Shown in pieces: positions 34,367 through 43,450 of a stretch of DNA of 52,393 bases. Numbering within the stretch: the stretch's first letter is position 1; the number at the start of each line of letters is the position of its first letter. The notes under the pieces were generated by a model. That model searched no databases, was not told the DNA's origin, and saw only the letters and a program-made list of their open reading frames with translations. Position numbers and translations under genes: made by a program. This stretch comes from Lunatimonas lonarensis (lineage in GTDB: Bacteria > Bacteroidota > Bacteroidia > Cytophagales > Cyclobacteriaceae): contig NZ_AQHR01000051.1 of NCBI RefSeq assembly GCF_000390185.1, positions 1 through 52,393 on the forward strand. The letters run 5' to 3'.

Positions 34367-37117
34367 ATGATAAAACGAACATTTAAATTGATGAAAGCGC
34401 ATTGGGGACTGGCCAGTCTCGTTTCGGTTATGGTATGCCTAACTTCCTGTACCAAGCAGTCTGGGACAGGTGCCGAAGAATCAGGTCTGGCAGGAAATTT
34501 TATCTTAAGTATGGACGATCTACCCGATTACGAGCGGGATATCGATCATAAGACCTTGTTGGAGGGGCTCATTAATCGACAGGATGAGGCGCTGCGCGTG
34601 GGTGACTACATTTACAACAACAATTGCTTCAATTGTCACGGAGATGCGGATCAGGAAGGTTCCATCCCTACTGCCTTTAAATTTTGGAGCGAGGCTTTCA
34701 AGGTAGGCAAGGATCCATACTCCATTTACCAAACCCTTACCAGAGGTTACGGTTCAATGCCGCCCCAAACCCATTTGACTCCGTTGGAAAAATACGATAT
34801 TATATACTATATCCGTGAACGCTTTTTACGGGACGACAATCCCGATCAGTACACGGAGATAGATGATGCCTACCTGGCCACCTTGCCGGAAGGGACAAAT
34901 ACAGGGCCTTTGCCGGGTGCGTTTCATCCCTGGGCAGACATGGACTATGGCAACTTTCTTATCAATACCTACGAACTTGCCGGCCTGGATGCGCCGGTAC
35001 GTCCCAGGTCAGGAGGTGTTCCGGCACCGCTCCCGGACGAGGATTTCTCCTACGCCAATTTCGCCTATAAGGGCATTGCTGTTCGATTGGATGAAGGTGC
35101 GGGAGGCGTCGCAGCCGGAAAGGCTTGGCTGGCGTTTGACCATGATTTGATGCGTGTGGCCGGTGCATGGACGGGAGAGGGCTTTATTGATTGGGAAGGC
35201 ATTCTGTTTAACGGCAAACACAATATTTCGCCCCGTACGATCGGGGATCTGCACGTAGAAAGCAAAACACTTCCGGGGTGGGCCCATCCCCAATCAGGAA
35301 GTTTTGAAGATCCCCGATTCACCGCCCGAGATGGCCGTAAATTCGGCCCCCTGCCCCGGGAATGGACCCAATATAAAGGGCTCTACCAATACGGCGACAA
35401 GGTTGTCTTGTCTTACACGGTAGGTTCTGCCAGCGTTTTGGAAACCTTTGGTTTAAGGTACTTGGGAGATGCGCCGGTTTTTGTCCGAGAAGTAGAATTG
35501 ACCTCCGTCAAAACTCCCCTGACGATGATGGTTGCTAAAACCGGTACGTCCGTAGCCATAGTGGGGAATGGGGCTGAGCTGAAAGAGCAGCCTGGGATGG
35601 TAGGATTGGAAATCCAGCCTGGAGAAAATCGCCGGATTACCATCTTGATGGGCAAGCCCGGTCTAAATGGGTTGGAAGAACTTGCCAAATCATGGGGCAA
35701 TCAGGAGCCGCTTCGGCAATTTACGAAAGGTGCAGCCGGTAGATATCCCCAAAAGCTGACGACCAAGGCGATCCTTGGCGAACAAGAGGGACCCTTCCAA
35801 GTCGATATTTTGAATCCTCCGTTTGATAGCCCTTGGAAGAATCAGTTTCGCTTGAGCGGAATTGACTTTTTTGCCGATCCAAATAAGGGGGTGATTTGTT
35901 CTACCGACGGAGATGTGTGGTTGGTGGAGGGGTTCACCAAGACCCCGTCTACCTTGACCTGGCAACGTATAGCTTCCGGATTGTTTCAACCGTTGGGGGT
36001 GAAGGTAATCAAAGGCCAAATTTTCGTTACCTGTAGGGATCAGCTTGTTCGCTTGCATGACTTTAATGGAGACTTGGAAACCGACTTTTATGAAAGCTTC
36101 AATAGCGACCATCAGGTTACGGACCATTTCCATGAATTTGCCATGGGCCTACAGACAGACAAGGAGGGGAATTTTTACTATGCCAAAAGTGCACGGCATG
36201 CGAGAGAGGCTCTGGTGCCCCAGCATGGCACCTTGCTTAAGGTAAGCAGTGACGGGAAAACCACCGAAACAATTGCCACCGGTTTCCGGGCAGCCAATGG
36301 CGTCTGTCTCAACCCGGATGGCACCTTCATTGTAACCGATCAGGAGGGACATTGGAACCCAATGAACCGGATCAACTGGGTGCATAGGGGAGGTTTTTAC
36401 GGAAATATGTTTGGATACAATACACCTCCTGATAGCACTAATTCCGGCATGGAACAACCCTTGGTTTGGGTGGAACGGGACATCGATCGGTCTCCGGCTG
36501 AGCTTCTTTGGGTGGATAGCAAAAAGTGGGGGCCGCTCAACGGCAAGCTGCTGAATCTTTCGTATGGCTACGGAAAGATTTTTGTGGTACCCCATGAAAA
36601 GGTAGATGGGCAATACCAAGGTGGAGTGTTTGAACTGCCCATAAAGCGGTTTGCAACGGGTATTATGCGGGGACGATTTAATCCGGGCGATGGCCAACTG
36701 TATGCCTGCGGGCTTTCCGCGTGGGGATCTTCCCAGCCACAGCTTGGGGGGCTCTATCGTATCCGGGTCACCGACACACCCATGTATATCCCAGTGGATA
36801 TCAAGGCGGATAAATCCGGGATTGTACTGACGTTTTCCGAAAAGCTGGATGCAGCCAGTGTTCAGCAGGTGGCTAATTACACGGTAAAGACCTGGGATCT
36901 GCTGCGATCCAGAAAATACGGCTCAGGCCATCACAATGAGAAGGAATTATCGGTGGCAAGAGCGGAACTCCAAGCCGATGGAAAAACGGTCAAGCTATTT
37001 TTACCTGAAATAAAGCCCACCTGGGTAATGGAAATTGATTTCAACCTCTTAAATGAGAAAGGATCGGAAGTAAAGGGGCTTGTCCAAAATACGATACATA
37101 CCTTGGGAGAGGTATAG
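34367..37117 (+). CDS. Lipoprotein with c-type heme domain, DUF6797-like region and propeller
   Basis: A 916-residue lipoprotein (lipobox LTSC, Cys28). A cytochrome c domain (about 75-150) has CFNCH at 87-91 and a likely distal methionine in YGSMPPQTH. A middle region resembles DUF6797 (about 200-480), followed by an NHL/PQQ-like six-bladed propeller (about 500-830; EFAMGLQTDKEGNFYYAKSA, GFRAANGVCLNPDGTFIVTDQEGHW) and a C-terminal beta-sandwich. Family members occur in Bacteroidota and Planctomycetota with no proven substrate. Placed after the sulfatase in a SusCD operon, it suggests oxidation of a carbohydrate with electrons passed to the bound heme. A bidirectional terminator ends the transcript. 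Confidence 0.8.
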   Translation: MIKRTFKLMKAHWGLASLVSVMVCLTSCTKQSGTGAEESGLAGNFILSMDDLPDYERDIDHKTLLEGLINRQDEALRVGDYIYNNNCFNCHGDADQEGSIPTAFKFWSEAFKVGKDPYSIYQTLTRGYGSMPPQTHLTPLEKYDIIYYIRERFLRDDNPDQYTEIDDAYLATLPEGTNTGPLPGAFHPWADMDYGNFLINTYELAGLDAPVRPRSGGVPAPLPDEDFSYANFAYKGIAVRLDEGAGGVAAGKAWLAFDHDLMRVAGAWTGEGFIDWEGILFNGKHNISPRTIGDLHVESKTLPGWAHPQSGSFEDPRFTARDGRKFGPLPREWTQYKGLYQYGDKVVLSYTVGSASVLETFGLRYLGDAPVFVREVELTSVKTPLTMMVAKTGTSVAIVGNGAELKEQPGMVGLEIQPGENRRITILMGKPGLNGLEELAKSWGNQEPLRQFTKGAAGRYPQKLTTKAILGEQEGPFQVDILNPPFDSPWKNQFRLSGIDFFADPNKGVICSTDGDVWLVEGFTKTPSTLTWQRIASGLFQPLGVKVIKGQIFVTCRDQLVRLHDFNGDLETDFYESFNSDHQVTDHFHEFAMGLQTDKEGNFYYAKSARHAREALVPQHGTLLKVSSDGKTTETIATGFRAANGVCLNPDGTFIVTDQEGHWNPMNRINWVHRGGFYGNMFGYNTPPDSTNSGMEQPLVWVERDIDRSPAELLWVDSKKWGPLNGKLLNLSYGYGKIFVVPHEKVDGQYQGGVFELPIKRFATGIMRGRFNPGDGQLYACGLSAWGSSQPQLGGLYRIRVTDTPMYIPVDIKADKSGIVLTFSEKLDAASVQQVANYTVKTWDLLRSRKYGSGHHNEKELSVARAELQADGKTVKLFLPEIKPTWVMEIDFNLLNEKGSEVKGLVQNTIHTLGEV

Positions 37118-37130
37118 TCACCGCCATACG

Positions 37131-37173
37131 AAAAAAAGGGCGAGCCGATTACAGTTTATCGGTTCGCCCTTTT
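37131..37173. terminator. Bidirectional rho-independent terminator
   Basis: Stem GGGCGAGCCGAT (37138-37149) and ATCGGTTCGCCC (37158-37169), 12 bp with one G-T pair, loop of 8, A7 on one side and T4 on the other. It separates the convergent heme-propeller gene and L-serine dehydratase gene. Confidence 0.88.
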
Positions 37174-37202
37174 CCTATTTGCTAGGTTTATTGGATTGCC
37201 TA

Positions 37203-38771
37203 TCAACAGCTTTTGTAAAACTGCTGCTGTCCTAACCGTTTTTCAATTTCCTTTGCGGTTTTTGTGATTGACAATCCACCCAGGTTGGTGCATCGGAGGG
37301 TATTGGGTATGCTCTTGCCCACTTGGTACATGGTCTCGATTACTTCATCCAACGGGATCAGATGGTCGTAATTGGCGAGAGCCATATTGGCGCAGGAAAG
37401 TGCGTTGGAGGCAGCCATCACGTTTTTGTTAAGGCAGGGGGCTTCCACCCGGTTGCCGATAGGATCGCAGATCATTCCCAGCGAACTTTGCAAAGCCATG
37501 GAGGCTGCGGATAGACTTTGCTTTAGCGATCCGCCTGCCAAGCCGACGATGGCCGCAGCTGCCATCGACGAGCCTGATCCACATTCCGCCTGACAACCAC
37601 CGACTTCTGCTGCAAAGGTCGAGTGCGCAGCGATAAATATACCGATCAAACCGGCAATCATCAGGGCCTTTACTGTGTCTTCATCTGACAGGCCGAGCGT
37701 ATCGGCTACAGCCAACACAGCACCTGGCATGGCCCCGCAGGAGCCGGCCGTGGGAGCAGCCACTATAACCCCCATGGAGCTTTTTACTTCCATGATGGCT
37801 GATACGTATAGGATGATTTTGTTTAATACCTGGCCGTCCACCAATTTTTTTTCATCCATCATGGATTTGAACGTGACGGACTGTGGACCCAGTATTCGAT
37901 CTTCAAACGAGGTTCCTGCCAGCCCCGTTTCCACAGCGTTTTTCAGGATAACCCGGATCTCCTCCATTTTGGCCAACACTTCCTGTTCTGAGATGCCTCC
38001 GCGTATGCTTTCGTACCTGACGGCCAGTTCCCATAGAGATAACTGCTCGCTTTCGTTGTAGGCAAGCATTTCCTCACAGGTGATAAAGGGCACGGTCATG
38101 TTTTTTCTGGCGCCGATAGGAAGTACGGGTCGGATTTCCTTTACCTCATTGCCGTTGCCCAAGTTGCTGATCTTGTCGATTATGGACGGGTTTAGGAACT
38201 GTTGTGACTTTATTTCGATAAACGGCTTCTTTCCTTCTCGAAGATTCATCTCATCGTACTCACAGTTGTCTTCAATGAATTTCATCAAAGGTGCCGAATC
38301 TTCTGTGAAAATCAGCGTGACGTAATAATCCCCCGCGTGCGATACGGGAGCTCCGTCGATTTCCGTAATTTCGATCATGCCGCCACCCGTGGAGATCCCT
38401 ATTACCTCGTGGGATTCCCAGGGGTTTTTCAGGTTGATCTTGTAGGTATTGGGGTGTTCTGCTGCGATGTCTCTAATGTGGATATCGCATTGGATACCAG
38501 CGGCTCCCAGGTGCATCTCTGAATGGAGCAGTCGCTCATCATAGGCTTCCCAGCCCAGAAAGCCACCAAACAAGCCCATGTCTGACCCTTGGTCTTTATG
38601 GGTGGTTGCAAGGGAACCATTCGGATCAAATTCAATTTCAATCTTCGAAATGCTTCCGGCCATCAGGTCATGGCAAAACTTGCCTATGCGTAGGGAGGCT
38701 GCACAGTGTGAACTGGAAGGGCCCCGCATCACTGGCCCAACAACGTCGTTGAAAATACTCGGGTAGCTCAT
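37203..38771 (-). CDS. sdaA: L-serine ammonia-lyase, iron-sulfur type (fused beta-alpha)
   Basis: A 522-residue enzyme deaminating L-serine to pyruvate and ammonia, cytoplasmic. The beta-type domain starts with VVGPVMRGPSSSHCAASLRIG and the alpha domain occupies the second half. Cluster cysteines are C345 (GSCGAMPG), C435 (ICDPIGN) and C446 (APCLNKN). The protein ends in a cysteine (C522, YKSC), matching the 'tail-in-mouth' C-terminal ligand of the Legionella-type enzyme. It is divergent from the AraC regulator, with phased repeats between them, so serine use is probably under that regulator. Nearby peptidases would supply amino acids. Confidence 0.92.
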   Translation of the reverse strand: MSYPSIFNDVVGPVMRGPSSSHCAASLRIGKFCHDLMAGSISKIEIEFDPNGSLATTHKDQGSDMGLFGGFLGWEAYDERLLHSEMHLGAAGIQCDIHIRDIAAEHPNTYKINLKNPWESHEVIGISTGGGMIEITEIDGAPVSHAGDYYVTLIFTEDSAPLMKFIEDNCEYDEMNLREGKKPFIEIKSQQFLNPSIIDKISNLGNGNEVKEIRPVLPIGARKNMTVPFITCEEMLAYNESEQLSLWELAVRYESIRGGISEQEVLAKMEEIRVILKNAVETGLAGTSFEDRILGPQSVTFKSMMDEKKLVDGQVLNKIILYVSAIMEVKSSMGVIVAAPTAGSCGAMPGAVLAVADTLGLSDEDTVKALMIAGLIGIFIAAHSTFAAEVGGCQAECGSGSSMAAAAIVGLAGGSLKQSLSAASMALQSSLGMICDPIGNRVEAPCLNKNVMAASNALSCANMALANYDHLIPLDEVIETMYQVGKSIPNTLRCTNLGGLSITKTAKEIEKRLGQQQFYKSC

Positions 38772-38833
38772 GGTTAAGGATGTAAGTTATCAGTAATAAA
38801 GATAGCGTAAATTAGAACGGGACTATTTTCAAA

Positions 38834-38929
38834 TGTTAGCCGATTTGTATGCTATGTTAGCAAAATGAGCCTATTTTTTATACTTTCTTGCTTTAATTTT
38901 TTTATCGCATTAAATTAGGTACTGTTAGC
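38834..38929. promoter_or_regulatory. Phased TGTTAGC repeats, likely AraC-type operator
   Basis: TGTTAGC occurs at 38834-38840, 38855-38861 and 38923-38929 in the 189-bp gap between the divergent serine dehydratase and AraC genes. The first two copies are exactly 21 bp apart (two helical turns), the spacing used by AraC-family proteins that bind direct repeats, and similarity extends to ATGTTAGC. Probably binding sites of the adjacent regulator. Confidence 0.5.
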
Positions 38930-38960
38930 AATAATTGGCAATTTCTTAAACACACACACT

Positions 38961-39836
38961 ATGCAGCCACTCTACTTCAAAGTACCCCGGTTAAAAGAAG
39001 AAACGGTTCGAGTTGAATGTTGGGATCTGGACAGTTTCTTCGAGCCTGTGCATTTCCACGAGGAATTTCAGATCACCTTGATCCTACAAGGCGAAGGGTC
39101 TCTATTTGTTTCCGAAAGTGTGGTTCCCTTTCAAAAAGGAGAAATTTACCTATTGGGAAAAAACCTTCCCCATGTATTTCGAAACAGAGAATTGGATTTC
39201 TTTGTAGGTCAGGGCAAGAAGGTGAAGGCCATTTCGGTGTTCTTCAACCAAGACGTGTTGAAACCCATTTTGACGGATATACCCGAAGCTTATGCTGTTC
39301 AAAAGCTGGTTGATTCCTCTGTATATGGCATACGGGTTTCCCATCAAAAGCAAGAGTCTGTAGGCCAATACCTCAGGGCTCTCCCCAGCAAAAACCCATT
39401 CGGGAAATTTTTGGGTTTGTTGGAGATTTTGGAGATGATCTCGAAGGACAACAACCTTGACTTTGTCTCATCACTTGGGCTTCCTCTACATTCAGTTCAG
39501 GAAAATATCCCCAAAATCAACGTGGTGTTTGACTATGTGCGAAATAACTACAACGAGAAAATCACTTTAAAACAGGTGGCAGCCATGGTGAATATGTCTC
39601 CCACAGCATTTTGCCGGTATTTCAAGTACAAAAGTCAAAAGACCTTTTCACGTTTTCTCATTGAGGTGCGTATAGCCAATGCTTGTAAATTACTTTGCCA
39701 GGATGATCTGAATACCTCCGAGTGCTGTTATCATTCGGGCTACAATAACCTATCCAATTTCCATAAGCATTTTAAGAGTGTAACAGGGATGACCCCGCTA
39801 GAGTTTAGAAATAGCCTAACGAGGACTCCTGACTAG
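38961..39836 (+). CDS. AraC family transcriptional regulator
   Basis: A 291-residue regulator with a cupin-like N-terminal sensor (about 20-110; FHEEFQITLILQGEGSLFV, FQKGEIYLLGKNLPHVF) and a C-terminal AraC double helix-turn-helix (about 190-285; KITLKQVAAMVNMSPTAFCRYFKYK, SGYNNLSNFHKHFKSVTGMTPLEFR). The histidine-containing sensor resembles sugar- or small-ligand-binding members of this family. It likely controls itself, the divergent serine dehydratase and perhaps the peptidase/DapA genes downstream on the same strand. The ligand is unknown. Confidence 0.88.
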   Translation: MQPLYFKVPRLKEETVRVECWDLDSFFEPVHFHEEFQITLILQGEGSLFVSESVVPFQKGEIYLLGKNLPHVFRNRELDFFVGQGKKVKAISVFFNQDVLKPILTDIPEAYAVQKLVDSSVYGIRVSHQKQESVGQYLRALPSKNPFGKFLGLLEILEMISKDNNLDFVSSLGLPLHSVQENIPKINVVFDYVRNNYNEKITLKQVAAMVNMSPTAFCRYFKYKSQKTFSRFLIEVRIANACKLLCQDDLNTSECCYHSGYNNLSNFHKHFKSVTGMTPLEFRNSLTRTPD

Positions 39837-40187
39837 GTTTCATGGGGTGGAAAAAATCCCAGGGCAGGCGCTTGGCTTCCTGCCTTGGTCCTAGGCTCCA
39901 ACTGGGACGTACTTGCGTTCAAACGGATATAGAAGCCAGTTAAACCCGATGACGTTAAAATACCACACGATTTGGTTAATAAATTGGAATACTTCATCGG
40001 CGCGATTGAGCTAACTTTATACCACGTAAAGCGAAGTCCCTGTTTGGGGCTTTCATTTTATGAAAAAACCAACCTACTAAAGCTGTAAAGTCGTTAAAAT
40101 AAATTGGGCTGTCCCCAAAGAGCTTCCAAAGCTTACCGGTCTGCCGAGTTGATTTCATTAAGCCAACCAAAATCAAAAAGATAACGG
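39837..40187. other. Intergenic region between the AraC and DPP IV genes
   Basis: 351 bp with no convincing gene. It includes GCTAACT at 40010-40016, a one-base variant of the inverted TGTTAGC motif, which could be a further regulator site. A minus-strand open frame (39994-40251) runs into the DPP IV start and looks accidental. No terminator or clear promoter box seen. Confidence 0.4.
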
Positions 40188-42419
40188 ATGAAGCGTATTT
40201 TCCTTTTTGTTGCCTTTTTTCAGTGTGTATGTTTTTCTGTTGTCTATCCACAGGCCGAGCTTACCCTAGCAGATATCTTCAGCCATGGAACTTATGACCA
40301 GAAGCGGTTTGGCCCGATCCGGTGGATGAAAGACTCCAAAGGGTATTCGAGTATTGAAGCCAACTCTCAAGTCGGAGGCGATGATATTGTATTGTACGAT
40401 GCCCGCAGTGGCGCCAGGTCTGTACTCTTTTCTGCCGAGGAATTAACCCCTGCGGGAGCAGATAGCCCTTTGAAAATCGCAGACTACCAGTGGTCTGAAG
40501 ACAACTCAAAGTTGCTTATTTTCACCAACACCGTCAAAGTCTGGCGATACCACACACGCGGTGATTATTGGGTGATGGATATTTCCTCCCGTCAGCTTCG
40601 TCAGTTGGGAAAAGGACTGCCGGCACGGACCTTGATGTTTACGAAGTTTTCACCGGATGCTTCGCGTGTCGCCTATGTAAGCGAGCACAATATTTTTGTA
40701 GAAAATCTGGCTGATGGCAAAATCACGCAGTTGACTCACGATGGAAGTGATATCATCATCAATGGCACTTTTGATTGGGTATATGAGGAGGAGCTGGACT
40801 GTCGGGATGGATTTAGATGGAGTCCGGATGGGGAGACGATCGCCTATTGGCATTCGGACACCAAAGACGTGGGAACCTTTTACCTTATCAATAACATCGA
40901 TTCGCTCTATTCCAAGCCCATTCCACTGCCCTATCCAAAGGTAGGGGAGAAGCTGTCGTCGGTCAAGATCGGGGTAGTCTCCGCGAGTGGGGGAGAGACC
41001 AAGTGGTTTGACTTCCCCGGGGACCCCCAAAATAATTACCTGGCCCGCATGGAGTTTATTCCTGGATCCAGGGAGGTGATGGTGCAGCAGCTTAACCGCA
41101 AACAAAACACCAATACCGTGTGGGTAGGAAGCGTGGACAGCATGGATCTTAAGGTTATTATAGAGGAAAAGGATGAGGCTTTCCTTGACGTCCATGACAA
41201 TATCCAATGGCTGGACGGTGACAAGTATTTTACCTGGACCAGTGAGCGGGATGGCTGGTTACACCTGTATAAGGTGTCCAGAGATGGAAAATCTGTTGAA
41301 TTGATTACGGAAGGTGACTTTGATGTTGTCCGTATAAGCCATATCGATCCCAAGGGAGGCTATGTGTATTTTATTGCCTCCCCGGATAATTATACCCAAC
41401 GGTACTTGTATAGGAGCCGATTGAATCGACGGAACAAAGCAGAGCGGATCTCCCCGATCGACGATGCCGGACAACATTCCTATCAGATATCCCCGGATGC
41501 CAGCTTGGCCATACAGACCTTTCAAAATGCCAATACACCTCCCTTATATTCCGTTGTCAGCTTACCCGATCACCGATTGCTTCGTGTTTTGGAAGATAAT
41601 CGTGAGCTATTGGATAAATACCTGGCATTAAAACTCAATCCCAAAGAATTTTTTAAAGTGGATATAGGGGAGGTGGAATTGGATGCGTTTATGATCAAGC
41701 CGATTGGTTTCGACTCTTCCAAAAAATATCCTCTTTTGTTTTATGTCTATGGAGAACCTGCGGGATCTACCGTTCAGGATAGCTGGATGAACGGCGATCT
41801 CTGGCATCAGTACATGGCGCAGCAGGGGTACGTGGTTATCAGCATCGACAACAGGGGAACCAAAACGCCCCGTGGTCGGGAATGGCGCAAGTCCATCTAT
41901 GGGCAGATAGGCATCTTGGCTTCGGAAGACCAGCACAGGGCTGCGAAAAAAATTCTAAGCACCCATTCATTCCTTGATCCGGAGCGGGTGGGCATTTGGG
42001 GATGGAGTGGAGGTGGTCAGATGACGATGAACTGTATGTTCAGGTATCCCGATGTGTATAAGACAGGCATTGCCATCGCCTTTGTCTCGGATCAGCGCCT
42101 ATACGATGCAACCTATCAGGAGCGCTATATGGGACTGCTGGAAGAAAATGAATGGGGCTATCGCGAAGGATCTCCGCTCCATCATGCGGAAAAGCTCCAA
42201 GGTGACCTGATGATCATGCACGGTACCGCGGATGATAACGTACATTACCAGAGTTTCGAAATGTTGGTGGATAAGTTGATCAGGCACAATAAGATGTTTT
42301 CCATGATGTCTTATCCTATGCGGGCGCATGGGATAAATGAACGGGAAAACACCTCCCTGCACTTGCGTGAAACGATGAAGAAATTTTTGTTGGAGAAACT
42401 TCCAAGCGGAGGCATCTAA
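40188..42419 (+). CDS. Exported dipeptidyl peptidase IV (S9B family)
   Basis: A 743-residue serine peptidase with a signal peptide (ending VVYPQ, residue ~22). The N-terminal propeller carries the DPP IV hallmark DWVYEEEL (double glutamate that binds the free N-terminus). The C-terminal alpha/beta-hydrolase domain (about 500-743) has S607 in GWSGGG, an aspartate at 682/683 in GTADDNVH, and H714 in RAHGINE. It removes X-Pro (or X-Hyp, X-Ala) dipeptides from peptides in the periplasm. With the DapA-family and aminopeptidase P genes that follow, it suggests use of proline-rich peptides such as collagen fragments. Confidence 0.92.
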   Translation: MKRIFLFVAFFQCVCFSVVYPQAELTLADIFSHGTYDQKRFGPIRWMKDSKGYSSIEANSQVGGDDIVLYDARSGARSVLFSAEELTPAGADSPLKIADYQWSEDNSKLLIFTNTVKVWRYHTRGDYWVMDISSRQLRQLGKGLPARTLMFTKFSPDASRVAYVSEHNIFVENLADGKITQLTHDGSDIIINGTFDWVYEEELDCRDGFRWSPDGETIAYWHSDTKDVGTFYLINNIDSLYSKPIPLPYPKVGEKLSSVKIGVVSASGGETKWFDFPGDPQNNYLARMEFIPGSREVMVQQLNRKQNTNTVWVGSVDSMDLKVIIEEKDEAFLDVHDNIQWLDGDKYFTWTSERDGWLHLYKVSRDGKSVELITEGDFDVVRISHIDPKGGYVYFIASPDNYTQRYLYRSRLNRRNKAERISPIDDAGQHSYQISPDASLAIQTFQNANTPPLYSVVSLPDHRLLRVLEDNRELLDKYLALKLNPKEFFKVDIGEVELDAFMIKPIGFDSSKKYPLLFYVYGEPAGSTVQDSWMNGDLWHQYMAQQGYVVISIDNRGTKTPRGREWRKSIYGQIGILASEDQHRAAKKILSTHSFLDPERVGIWGWSGGGQMTMNCMFRYPDVYKTGIAIAFVSDQRLYDATYQERYMGLLEENEWGYREGSPLHHAEKLQGDLMIMHGTADDNVHYQSFEMLVDKLIRHNKMFSMMSYPMRAHGINERENTSLHLRETMKKFLLEKLPSGGI

Positions 42420-42484
42420 CAGGCAGTAGGATGTAATTACTAATTTGATAAAAAAAGGACACGATAAACACAAATTTTAAAGCT

Positions 42485-43405
42485 ATGTTACAGTGGAAGG
42501 GAGTTTTTCCGGCAATAACAACCAAGTTTACCGTAAACGATAAACTTGATATTCCTGCGTTTCTTAAGGGAGTCGATGCCCAGTTGGATGCAGGGGTTCA
42601 CGGTATAATCTTAGGAGGCAGTTTGGGCGAAGCCAGCACACTTACCGACTATGAGAAGGAAGTATTGGTAAAAGAGACCGTGGATTTTGTGCAGGGACGG
42701 GTGCCAGTAGTACTTACCATCGCCGAACAGGCCACCAGGAAAGCCATGAAGCTTGTCCAAGAGGCCTCAGACAGCGGCATCGCTGGTTTTATGGTGCTGC
42801 CACCCATGCGGTATAAGTCCGATGACCGGGAGACCATCACCTATTTTACGGATATCGCGCAATCCACCGATCTCCCGATTATGATCTACAACAACCCCAT
42901 TGATTACAAGATCATGGTGACGGTCGATATGTTTGAGGAGCTGACCAAATGCGACAATATTCTGGCTGTGAAGGACTCTACCCGAGACCTGAACCAATTG
43001 ACCAAAATGAAAAACCGTTTTGGAGATCGGTATAAAGTGTTCGGCGGCGTGGATCCGCTTGCGCTTGAGAGCCTGGTGCTGGGTGCAGATGGTTGGGTTG
43101 CCGGCTTGGTCTGCGCGTTTCCGCAGGAAACGGTAGCGATCTATCGACTGGTTCAGGAAGGCAGGATTGAAGAAGCGTTGAAGATCTATCGATGGTTTTT
43201 TCCATTGCTGGAGCTGGACATACATCCCAAGTTGGTGCAGTACATCAAACTGGCAGAAGTAGCAACGGGCATCGGTACGGAATACGTACGGGCTCCCCGT
43301 TTGACCCTTGTGGGAGAGGAGCGGAAGCATGTTTTGAAAGTTATAGAGGAATCGCTTATTTCGCGTCCAGAATTGCCCGTGTGGGATCGGCAGACTGTTC
43401 AATAG
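42485..43405 (+). CDS. DapA-family class I lyase, possibly hydroxyproline pathway deaminase (HypC-like)
   Basis: A 306-residue TIM-barrel enzyme of the DHDPS/N-acetylneuraminate lyase superfamily, cytoplasmic. The Schiff-base lysine K163 lies in AVKDST; Y135 lies in MIYNNP; GGSLGEASTLT replaces the canonical GTTGE loop. This variant loop and the end VRAPRL match the Bacteroidota subgroup that lies in 4-hydroxyproline catabolic clusters (1-pyrroline-4-hydroxy-2-carboxylate deaminase) more than true DapA. The neighbours (DPP IV, aminopeptidase P) fit that reading, but the proline racemase-type epimerase, FAD oxidase and aldehyde dehydrogenase of that pathway are not in the window. The substrate is therefore inference. 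Confidence 0.8.
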   Translation: MLQWKGVFPAITTKFTVNDKLDIPAFLKGVDAQLDAGVHGIILGGSLGEASTLTDYEKEVLVKETVDFVQGRVPVVLTIAEQATRKAMKLVQEASDSGIAGFMVLPPMRYKSDDRETITYFTDIAQSTDLPIMIYNNPIDYKIMVTVDMFEELTKCDNILAVKDSTRDLNQLTKMKNRFGDRYKVFGGVDPLALESLVLGADGWVAGLVCAFPQETVAIYRLVQEGRIEEALKIYRWFFPLLELDIHPKLVQYIKLAEVATGIGTEYVRAPRLTLVGEERKHVLKVIEESLISRPELPVWDRQTVQ

Positions 43406-43450
43406 ATTGTCGGCCTCACCGGGGTTCGTTCTCTTAAAATGCGGTAATCC

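Noticed and set aside
39994-40251. Minus-strand 85-codon frame between the AraC and DPP IV genes
   Set aside because: It overlaps the DPP IV start, has no recognisable domain and no convincing start context.
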